From: JBBDMX01 sp040878035
GTDB taxonomy: Bacteria > Planctomycetota > Phycisphaerae > Phycisphaerales > Phycisphaeraceae
Direction: 5' to 3'
Assembly (NCBI GenBank): GCA_040878035.1
Contig: JBBDMX010000086.1
Location: forward strand, 1-64,000
DNA length: 64,000 nucleotides
Of this stretch, positions 1 to 6,228 are shown piece by piece. The translations under genes and the position numbers were made by a program. The notes below the pieces were generated by a model that was not told the DNA's origin, ran no database searches, and saw only the letters and a list, made by a program, of their open reading frames with translations. Each line of letters begins with the position of its first letter. Position 1 is the first letter of the stretch.

Positions 1-72
1 AAGCTGCCGCTCTCCCCAACGCCGAACACCCGACCACTTCCCGGACAGTATTGCCCGGAAGGGGAGAGGGGG
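1..72. repeat. Partial inverted repeat, CTCTCCCC/GGGGAGAG type
   Basis: CTCTCCCC near position 10 is matched by GGGGAGAG near position 61, so the window opens inside a palindromic intergenic element. It resembles the CCCTCTCCC...GGGAGAGGG repeats at 5297-5317 and 5443-5463. The left end may extend outside the window. Confidence 0.5.
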
Positions 73-255
73 TCAGATTTCCGCAATCGGCAAATTCACC
101 GCCGTCGCATCGTCACCGCGCGGTGTTTCGGTTGCCGCGCCTTGGTGATGCAGCCGGCGCATGCGATGCGCCGACCAGTCGCGCACCTTCAGGTCCGGCG
201 ACTCGGGGCCGTCGTGAACCTTGACCATGCGGTAGCGGTTGTCGCGCTGCGCCGC
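73..255 (-). pseudogene. Duplicated, diverged 3' end of mqnC
   Basis: Read on the minus strand this stretch encodes a C-terminus (AQRDNRYRMVKVHD, then DLKVRDWSAHR and RRLHHQ, ending PRGDDATAVNLPIAEI) that matches, nearly residue for residue, the C-terminus of the intact mqnC at 3751-5250. The DNA is also closely similar (for example 148-195 against 3822-3870). The match includes the C-terminal tail beyond the usual MqnC core. Upstream on the minus strand the homology stops at about 255 and a minisatellite begins, so there is no radical SAM domain and no function is expected. It is a segmental duplication or a displaced old 3' end. Confidence 0.75.
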
Positions 256-543
256 GGAAAGCCTTCCCCGCATAACGAAAGGATGTCCCGGCATAACGAA
301 AGGATGTCCCTGCGCCGAGAAAAGAGGTCCCGGCATAACGAAAGGATGTCCCGGCGCCGAGAAAAGAGGTCCCGGCATAACGAAAGGATGTCCCTGCGCC
401 GAGGAAAGAGGTCCCGGCATAACGAAAGGACGTCCCTGCGCCGAGAAAGGAGGTCCCGGCATAACGAAGGGATGTCCCTGCGCCGAGAACAGAGGTCCGT
501 GCGCCACGAAAGGATGTCCGGTCGCCGAGGAAGGAAGCCCGCA
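250..543. repeat. Minisatellite of 21-bp half-units (42-bp higher-order unit)
   Basis: About fourteen 21-bp units follow one another without spacers. Type A reads CATAACGAAAGGATGTCCCG and type B CGCCGAGAAAAGAGGTCCCG; they mostly alternate, giving a 42-bp period. Because 21 is a multiple of three, several reading frames are open right through and would encode 14-residue repeats, but no start, Shine-Dalgarno sequence or known domain supports translation. The array begins exactly where homology to mqnC stops. Confidence 0.85.
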
Positions 544-547
544 AGCG

Positions 548-636
548 ATGGCCGCAGATTGACGCGGATGGGAACGGTGAAGCGCGGTCTGGAAATCTGT
601 GCAATCGGTGCAATCTGTGCAATCTGTGGATCAGAT
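548..636. repeat. Degenerate ATCTGTG-type intergenic inverted repeat
   Basis: GCCGCAGATTGACGCGGA on the left is answered by repeated AATCTGTGCAATC and ATCTGTGGATC on the right. The same CACAGAT/ATCTGTG theme occurs at 25510-25678 and 44767-44836. No gene is seen between the minisatellite and the methyltransferase start at 695. Confidence 0.5.
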
Positions 637-694
637 CGAAGGCTTGAAACAGGACGGCTTGTTCAACTGACCGCCGACGATTATCCTCCTACGC

Positions 695-1108
695 ATGGCA
701 AGGAAGCTGCGGAACACCGGGACCCCGCGCACGTCCCAACCCGACCCCGATAGCGGCGAGGCCGCGCTGGCGGCGGCGCTATCCGCGCCCGTCGCCAAGC
801 CCTCGGCGCTGCTGGATACGCGTGTGGTCTACTGCGGCGACTGCCTGGAGCAGCTCAAGAACCTTCCGCCGGCCTGCGTGGACCTGGTCTACATCGATCC
901 GCCGTTCAATTCCAACCGCAACTACGAAGTCTTCTGGGGCGAGACCAAGGAAAAGCGATCCTTCGAGGATCGCCATGCCAGCACCCAGGCCTACATCGAC
1001 TACATGCGCCCGCGCTGCGTCCAACTCGCCCGCGTCCTCAAAAAGACCGGCAGCTTCTACTACCACTGCGATTGGCACGCCTCACATTACGTCAAGGTGA
1101 TGTATTGA
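695..1108 (+). pseudogene. N-terminal fragment of site-specific DNA methyltransferase
   Basis: The 137-residue product has the start of an N6-adenine/N4-cytosine methyltransferase: VVYCGDCLEQL at about 45, the catalytic DPPF motif (residues 68-71, followed by NSNRNYEVFWG), and the conserved segment GSFYYHCDWHASHYVKVM near 119-136. Intact relatives continue for several hundred residues from this point (usually ...KVMLDQIFG). Here the frame ends one codon after KVM, where a GIY-YIG gene begins. The C-terminal restriction-like domain of the same family is found at 1836-2227, so the gene has lost its middle, including much of the S-adenosylmethionine site and the target-recognition region. It is almost certainly inactive alone. 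Confidence 0.8.
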
Positions 1109-1110
1109 AA

Positions 1111-1839
1111 GTGACCAAGCTACACATTCTCAACGAGATCAAGCGAACCGCCGCTGCCAACAAAGGCGTTGCGCTCGGTTGGAAGAGGTTTATCACTGAA
1201 ACCGGAATCAGAGAGGCTGATTGGAAGGGAAAGATTTGGGCGCGCTGGAGTGACGCGCTCCGTGAGGCGGGATTATCACCCAATGAGATGACGCGATCCC
1301 ATGGGGAACAGGCGCTATTGGAATAATACGCGGCTCTCGCAATGCTTTTGGGTCGGCTCCCGACGGTAGCCGACGCGCGATTGGCAGTGAACAAGGGCAC
1401 GGAGTTTCCTGATTGGAACACGTTTAAGAGACAGTTCGGTGGGAAGCCAGAGTTGGTTTCGAAGCTCAGAGACTTCTGCCAAGCCCACCCAGAATACGCC
1501 TCGGTTGACGCACTCTGCAACGCATATGTAGCGCGTATTCAGAATGTACCCAACGATGAAGTATCAGGTGACGAGCAGATGGGGTATGTCTACCTAATCA
1601 AGCATGGCGGGCGTCGCGAGTACAAGATTGGACGAACGAGCAACCCACTGCGGCGCGAAGGCGAGATTGGAATCGAGCTTCCTGAAAAAGTTCAGCCGGT
1701 ACACGTTATATCAACTGACGATCCATCGGGAATCGAGGCATATTGGCACAATCGATTTGCAGCGAAGCGAAAAAATGGTGAGTGGTTTGAACTCAGCGCA
1801 GAAGACGTTGCGGCATTCAAGCGTCGGAAGTTCATGTGA
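1111..1839 (+). pseudogene. GIY-YIG / T5orf172 protein with an in-frame stop
   Basis: The frame starts at GTG 1111 (VTKLHILNEIKRTA), is interrupted by TAA at 1324-1326, and continues in the same frame to 1839. The N-terminal part (residues 1-71) is helical and matches the leader of T5orf172 proteins (GWKRFITETGI, DALREAGLSPNEM). After the stop comes YAALAMLLGRLPT, so the TAA probably replaced a Lys codon. The C-terminal GIY-YIG-like domain has GYVYLIK, YKIGRTSNPLRREGEIG, IEAYWHNRF and GEWFEL. Base composition is visibly less GC-rich than the flanking genes, suggesting transfer. If GTG or ATG 1342 is used, the second half could still be made as a 165-residue protein. It sits precisely between two halves of a methyltransferase/restriction gene. 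Confidence 0.75.
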
Positions 1840-2227
1840 TTTCGAAAACTGGGCGGTCATCGCATTGGGCGGAATCCCCAACAAGGTGCAGGTTGGCGAC
1901 ATGGGTATTGACGGACGGATTTACCCCGTCGGCACCAAGCCCGCCGAAGCCGCCGCCAAGGGCAAGAAGGGCGCGACCGATCACATGTTCGCCGAAGACT
2001 GGTTCCCCATTCAGGTCAAGCAGGTTGACAAGGTCGGCCGCCCCGATATCGACCAATTCTGTCACGCCATGGAACGTGAAGATCGCCATCGCGGGTTCAT
2101 CGTCGCCTTCGGCTACTCCCACGATGCCCAGCAGGAATGCACAGCCTTCCACAAGCGAACGGGTAGAATCATCAAACTGCTGACCGTGCAGGAAATCCTG
2201 GACGAGGAGCATGTGCAGAAGATGTGA
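1836..2227 (+). pseudogene. C-terminal Mrr-like restriction domain of the split methyltransferase gene
   Basis: The frame reads DFENWAVIALGGIPNKVQV, GDMGIDGRIYPVG, then WFPIQVKQVDKVGRPDID and ends LLTVQEILDEEHVQKM. This is the PD-(D/E)xK (Mrr-like) C-terminal domain found fused to DPPF-type methyltransferases: the Asp of GIDG and the QVK of IQVKQ are the expected metal-binding and catalytic residues. It has no start codon of its own at the domain boundary and overlaps the last codons of the GIY-YIG frame in another frame. It is best read as the 3' remnant of the gene whose 5' remnant lies at 695-1108. Confidence 0.75.
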
Positions 2228-2435
2228 GAAAGCGGGTGAACTGAAGGCTATTTTCGCCTGACTCACCGAAATGGTTCAAGCCCAGCGCGGACTTGCCATC
2301 ATGCAAGAAAGGACCCCGACCAGTGTGACATGGTAGTGGTAGGGACCAACATGTATGCGCATCGTGGCGCTCCTGAAAAGATTGGGGGAGTGCTAACAGA
2401 ACGCCAACATTCAGTCGGTTTATAATCGGCGAAAA
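2228..2435. other. Intergenic, no feature seen
   Basis: This stretch between the restriction-domain fragment and the ankyrin gene holds no convincing ORF, hairpin or repeat. GGCGAAAAATGAG precedes the ankyrin start, but no strong Shine-Dalgarno sequence is present. Confidence 0.5.
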
Positions 2436-3203
2436 ATGAGAACTTGGATAAAGATGGCGGCGGGCGTGGCTCCGATGGCGATTACACTTATCGCTGCCGT
2501 TGTTCTATGGCCTTTGACCAAACCCGCACCGCCCCCGCCCACTCCGCGGCCCATCACTGCGGCGCATCCACGAAAACTTTCGGCGTTCGATCTGATGTCG
2601 CGCGGCGATGACGCCTTCACGCTCGTGCGCTTGATTGAGAGCAATCCCAAACTTGCCACGGAGCGCGACGCTAACGGGCAATCGTGGCTCTGGAATGCAG
2701 CGAAGTTCAACCGGGTTGAATGTGCGGCAATTCTGCTGTCCAAGGGCGCTGACCCGAACGAAGGCGGCCATGGTGTGACCCCGTTCGAGTTGGGCATAAA
2801 AAACGGCGGAAGGGAATTGTTGAAGCTCCAACTGCACGCTGGCGGCAAGAGCCCGCAAGCGTTACACATCGCCGCTCAAAACGGCAAGGCGGATATGATC
2901 CTGATCCTCCTGTCGGAAGGGTTTGACGTGAATGAAAGGGAGCCCACGATGATGGCCACCGCTCTACAGCGGGCGGCATGGGTGGGCGAACAACAGGCGG
3001 TTGCGGTGCTGCTCGAAAACGGGGCCGATGTGGACGCCGAGGACTCGCTTGGCTACACCGCGCTGGACTGGGCAATGTATGGTGGGCATACTCGCATTTC
3101 CTCGATCATTCGAGCCGCTGGCGGAGACATTGGAAGTTCCACCGCAAGAAAACTTATTGACAAAACAGGTAAAGGTCGGGGCGCGGAAAGGGACCATCAC
3201 TGA
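2436..3203 (+). CDS. Membrane-anchored ankyrin-repeat protein
   Basis: The 255-residue product starts with a short basic segment and one hydrophobic segment (VAPMAITLIAAVVLWPL, about residues 11-27) that would act as an uncleaved signal anchor, followed by a Pro-rich linker. From about residue 65 to 235 it has ankyrin repeats: NGQSWLWNAAKFNRVECAAI, LLSKGADPNEGGHG, ALHIAAQNGKADMILILLSE, LLENGADVDAEDSLGYTALD. Ankyrin domains bind proteins; no enzymatic domain is present and the partner is unknown. It lies alone between the mosaic restriction gene and an antitoxin remnant, so it may be cargo of the same accessory block. The end after residue 235 is low-complexity and could be altered by a frameshift. 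Confidence 0.75.
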   Translation: MRTWIKMAAGVAPMAITLIAAVVLWPLTKPAPPPPTPRPITAAHPRKLSAFDLMSRGDDAFTLVRLIESNPKLATERDANGQSWLWNAAKFNRVECAAILLSKGADPNEGGHGVTPFELGIKNGGRELLKLQLHAGGKSPQALHIAAQNGKADMILILLSEGFDVNEREPTMMATALQRAAWVGEQQAVAVLLENGADVDAEDSLGYTALDWAMYGGHTRISSIIRAAGGDIGSSTARKLIDKTGKGRGAERDHH

Positions 3204-3350
3204 TTGGCGGGGCTGTCTGATCCCGATCAGTGACGTGCCGGATTGGCTGACCAGTTTGGCACAGGCAGCAATGGGGACGGAAACGGGACAGGTAACAGGT
3301 ACGTTTGTTACTGCCGGGGGAGGTGATACCGGCACAAGCAGCTATGACGA

Positions 3351-3466
3351 TCACCTAAAAAACACCGCTGGTGAGAGGCCGACGTGCTCCGACAGCTTGC
3401 GGATCATCTGCTTGCTCATGTCGCGCTGCCCGGCGAGGATCAGGGAGGCGTTGGGCGTGCCTCGGC
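3351..3466 (-). pseudogene. C-terminal fragment of HTH (HigA/Xre-like) antitoxin
   Basis: On the minus strand the frame reads PNASLILAGQRDMSKQMI then RKLSEHVGLSPAVFFR and stop. This matches the end of Xre-family antitoxin or HTH regulators (ASxILSGKRxMSKxMIRKL...SPAVFF). The N-terminal helix-turn-helix is absent and no start codon is evident in frame, so only the tail survives. The remaining bases of 3204-3608 hold no supported gene. Confidence 0.5.
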
Positions 3467-3608
3467 CCGACGTTCCTGCCGCCCCTGCCGGGGCGGAACC
3501 TGCTAACGACGATCGGTTCCACGGGTTCCGCGACGCTCACCCCCGGGGGCCGCATCGCTCCACCCGTGGCTACATCCTTTGACCCCTTGGGGGTCTTCAA
3601 ACAGTCGG

Positions 3609-3750
3609 GACCTTTGATTAACCACCAAGACACCAAGGAGACGCAGGACGAATATCAATCTTCTTCGTGCCTTCATGTCTTCGTGTTCATTCTGCTTTCT
3701 TGGTGGTCTTGGTGTCTTGGTGGTTCAATCCGGTTTTTCGAAGGTCTGAG
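3609..3750. repeat. MITE-like element, copy 1 (ACCACCAAGACACCAAG termini)
   Basis: The left end GACCTTTGATTAACCACCAA and the reverse complement of the right end (GACCTTCGAAAAACCGGATT followed by GAACCACCAAG) share the outer GACCTT and a perfect inner ACCACCAAGACACCAAG. Inner arms with CTTCGTG/CACGAAG character lie between them. A longer copy in the opposite orientation occurs at 44512-44745. The element abuts the stop codon of mqnC. Confidence 0.75.
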
Positions 3751-5250
3751 TCATATCTGTCCGGCGATGGGCAAACTCACGGTCGCATCATCGCCGCGTG
3801 GCGCTTCGGCCGCGCTTTGGTGATGCAGCCGGCGGGTGCGATGCGCCGACCAGTCGCGCACCTTCAGGTCGGGCGCCTGGGCGTCATCGTGCACCTTGAG
3901 CATGTGGTAGCGGTTATCGCGCTGGGCCGGCGTAAAGCCCGCCTCGCGGATGAGGTGGCAGAGCACCTCCTCGTTGAGGCAGTAGGTCGTGCCCGCCGCC
4001 GAGACGACGTTCTCCTCCATCATCACGCTGCCCATGTCGTTGGCGCCGAAGTAGAGGCCCATCTGGCCGATCTTGGGTCCCATGGTGACCCACGAGGCGC
4101 CGATGGAGTGGATGTTGTCCAGGAACAGTCGCGAGCAGGCCTGCATGCGCAGGTAATCGGTGGCGCCGCTCATGCGCAGGCGTTTGCCCGCCAGCGGGGT
4201 CGCGGCGTCGCACGCGGCCTTGTCGTCGGCGTCGACCTGGCCCAGCCGCACCATGTCCGCCAGCACATCGCCGGGGAAATCGGCGGAAGCCCCCCTCCCA
4301 ACCTCCCCCACGGGAGAGGGGCTAGAGGAGGCCTGCCCCAATGCAGGATCATCCCCCCACTCGCGCAGCCGGCCCAGCGGCGTGTTCTCACGCTGGAACG
4401 GCCAACTGATGAAGCTCACATACCGCCCCGGCCAGCCTTCCTTGATCGCCCGGTCCTGCGCCTGGCGCACGCGGGTCATGTGGTCGATGCGGTCGGCGTA
4501 GCCCTCGATGTGGCCGAACATCATGGTGGCGCTGGTGAACATGCCCAGGCGATGGGCGGTGCTCATGACCTGGAGCCACTGCTCGGCCGTTGCTTTGCCG
4601 ATGCCGATGCGTCGCCGCACGTGCGGGGCGAAGATCTCGCCCCCGCCGCCTGGAATGGAGTCCAGCCCCGCCGCCACGAGCCGCCGCACGATCGCCTCGA
4701 GCTTGGCGCACCATACATCCCAAGGCAGCTCGTGACTGCGATTGGGCGCGGTCGTCGGAAAACCATCGAGCTTGAACACCGCGACGAACTCGACGAACTC
4801 CGGCGGCGAAAAGCCGTGTACGTGCACCGACGGGAACGCCGCCTTGAGCCCGCGCAGCATGTCCTCGTAAAACTCAATGGGCAGTTCCGGGTGCATGCCG
4901 CCCTGCAATAGCACTTGCGTCCCGCCGATGTCCACCAGCTCACGCACCTTCTGATGAAGCTGCTGCGTGGTGAGCGTGTAGGCGTCGGCCTCGCCCAGGT
5001 CACGCTTAAAGGCGCAGAACGTGCAGGCGGCCGAGCAGACGTTGGTGTAGTTGATGTTGCGGTCGATGACGTAGGTGCGCAGCGTGTCGCCGTGGATGCG
5101 CCGCGCCATGGCGTCGGCCCAGCGGCCCAGGTCGTGCGTCGAGGCCTCGAGGTACAGCCGCAACGCCTGCGGGGGCGTCAGCCGGGCTTCGCCGGCGATC
5201 ACGGCGTCGATGTCGATGGCCTTGCTCAATCGGTCAGATTGTAGGATCAC
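3751..5250 (-). CDS. mqnC: Dehypoxanthine futalosine cyclase (MqnC)
   Basis: Radical SAM enzyme of the futalosine menaquinone pathway that cyclises dehypoxanthine futalosine. It has YVIDRNINYTN before a C72-x3-C76-x2-C79 cluster motif (CSAACTFCAF), then LLQGGMHPELPIEFYED, HGFSPPEF, GLDSIPGGGGEI, ATMMFGHIE and FISWPFQRENT, all in MqnC order. At 499 residues it is over 100 longer than usual, because of an insert at about 300-328 encoded by a CCCTCTCCC-type repeat and a C-terminal tail after about 458 (DLKVRDWSAHRTRRLHHQ...). A diverged copy of that tail lies at 73-255. The start is GTG 5250 with AGAGGTGA just upstream. It is monocistronic here; no other mqn gene is in the window. Confidence 0.9.
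   Translation of the reverse strand: MILQSDRLSKAIDIDAVIAGEARLTPPQALRLYLEASTHDLGRWADAMARRIHGDTLRTYVIDRNINYTNVCSAACTFCAFKRDLGEADAYTLTTQQLHQKVRELVDIGGTQVLLQGGMHPELPIEFYEDMLRGLKAAFPSVHVHGFSPPEFVEFVAVFKLDGFPTTAPNRSHELPWDVWCAKLEAIVRRLVAAGLDSIPGGGGEIFAPHVRRRIGIGKATAEQWLQVMSTAHRLGMFTSATMMFGHIEGYADRIDHMTRVRQAQDRAIKEGWPGRYVSFISWPFQRENTPLGRLREWGDDPALGQASSSPSPVGEVGRGASADFPGDVLADMVRLGQVDADDKAACDAATPLAGKRLRMSGATDYLRMQACSRLFLDNIHSIGASWVTMGPKIGQMGLYFGANDMGSVMMEENVVSAAGTTYCLNEEVLCHLIREAGFTPAQRDNRYHMLKVHDDAQAPDLKVRDWSAHRTRRLHHQSAAEAPRGDDATVSLPIAGQI
4291..4345. repeat. CCCTCTCCC-type repeat inside mqnC coding sequence
   Basis: CCTCCCCCACGGGAGAGGGG and flanking CCCCTCCC/GGAGG stretches form the same kind of palindrome as 5297-5317 and 5443-5463, but here they are translated in frame as the low-complexity segment ASSSPSPVGEVGRGASAD of MqnC. 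Confidence 0.6.
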
Positions 5251-5296
5251 GTGTCACCTCTATGGCAGAGTTCGCGGCGGATTCTAGCACACCTGC

Positions 5297-5463
5297 CCCT
5301 CTCCCTTTGGGAGAGGGTGGCCGAAGCTCTGCGAGGCCGGGTGAGGGCGGCTGCGGAGTAGCGCGGTGTGATTATCTCATCAATCTACGGACGCAAATGG
5401 CAATGCACGCGCCACGTTCATCCCCAGGTACCCTCACCCCAGCCCTCTCCCCAAGGGAGAGGG
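5297..5463. repeat. Pair of intergenic CCCTCTCCC/GGGAGAGGG palindromes
   Basis: Two hairpins, CCCTCTCCC-TTT-GGGAGAGGG at 5297-5317 and CCCTCTCC...GGGAGAGGG at 5443-5463, are in turn inverted relative to each other through GGGTGAGGG (about 5339) and CCCTCACCCC (about 5431). They fill the gap between mqnC and the next gene and may fold into one cruciform-like structure or serve as a transcript end for the gene reading in from the right. Confidence 0.7.
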
Positions 5464-5472
5464 AGTCGGAAG

Positions 5473-5949
5473 TCAATCCACCTTCGGCTCGACCTGCGTG
5501 GCCACAGCGCGCAGGTACGGCTCGAGATAGCGCTCGACGAAGTGGTCCACCGCGGTGATGGTCAAGGCGTGATCCATGCCCCAGATGCAGACGCGCAGAT
5601 CGACGAATTCGGGGTCGAGCTGGATGAGCATCTGGTTGCCGCGCACCAGGGCGGGGTTGAGGCGTTGGGCATAGAAGGCGGACAGGGCGTTGACGCCGGG
5701 GCCGCCGATGCTGATGGTGGGCCGCTTCTGGAGCGGCTCCTGGTTCATGAAGTAGACATCGCAGCAGACGATGGGAATGATCGGGGCGCTGAGTTGCTCG
5801 CCGTAGCGTCCGACCCACTGGGCGATGGTGTTCTGGAGTCGGTAGGCGATGGGCCGATCCGCCACTTCCGCGCGCAGGTGAGCCCCAACGACCAGGAGCA
5901 GGAAGCTGGAATCATCGACGCCGGGAGAAGGCGTTGCGGATTCGGCCAT
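5473..5949 (-). CDS. Conserved hypothetical protein, about 158 aa
   Basis: The frame from ATG 5949 gives MAESATPSPGVDDSSFLLLV then GAHLRAEVADRPIAYRLQ, DVYFMNQ, RPTISIGGPGVNALSAFYAQ, IQLDPEFVDLRVCIWGMDHA and VERYLEPYLRAV. The conserved-looking GGPGVNA and WGMDH motifs, even composition and no transmembrane segment suggest a soluble protein with a defined but unknown fold. I do not recognise a named family. An upstream ATG at 5991 is possible but adds a Cys/Pro-rich stretch unlike the rest. It is co-directional with mqnC, separated by the palindromic repeats. Confidence 0.7.
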   Translation of the reverse strand: MAESATPSPGVDDSSFLLLVVGAHLRAEVADRPIAYRLQNTIAQWVGRYGEQLSAPIIPIVCCDVYFMNQEPLQKRPTISIGGPGVNALSAFYAQRLNPALVRGNQMLIQLDPEFVDLRVCIWGMDHALTITAVDHFVERYLEPYLRAVATQVEPKVD

Positions 5950-6033
5950 GCCATATTGTAAGGGCAAAGGACAGGGGCAGGCTCCGCACATATCCGCGGG
6001 TCTTCACGCCGGGCCAGATTCCGCGCACACGCC

Positions 6034-6107
6034 GGGCCTGAGTCCGCGAAGGCCCGGATTTCTCAAATCGGGGTCGGGGGCAACCCGGACCTTCGCGGAC
6101 TGAGGTC
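6034..6107. repeat. Long inverted repeat upstream of sthA
   Basis: GGGCCTGAGTCCGCGAAGGC at about 6037 is answered by CCTTCGCGGACTGAGGTCC at about 6085, giving arms of about 18 bases around a 25-30 base loop; each arm also carries flanking CCGG runs. It lies in the divergent space between 5949 and the sthA start at 6229. No other gene is seen in 5950-6228. Confidence 0.65.
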
Positions 6108-6228
6108 CGGGGTGGCGGCCCCAGTCGCGCCGACGGGCCTAATCGTTACAACCGTTCTAAACGGCCGGGCCGGAACGGCCGATGGATTCCGGATGCAACC
6201 GCACGATTCTCTTGGGAGTCCCCGCACC

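Noticed and set aside
250..543. CRISPR array
   Set aside because: Units are contiguous with no unique spacers, and no cas gene is near.
239..562. Repetitive ORFs over the minisatellite on both strands
   Set aside because: Open in several frames only because the unit is 21 bp with few stops; no ribosome-binding site or domain.
3667..4911. Long + strand ORF of 414 codons
   Set aside because: Antisense shadow of mqnC, which has full radical SAM homology.
3751..5250. MqnE (aminofutalosine synthase) instead of MqnC
   Set aside because: VIDRNINYTNVC, SIPGGGGEI and the order of later motifs match MqnC better.
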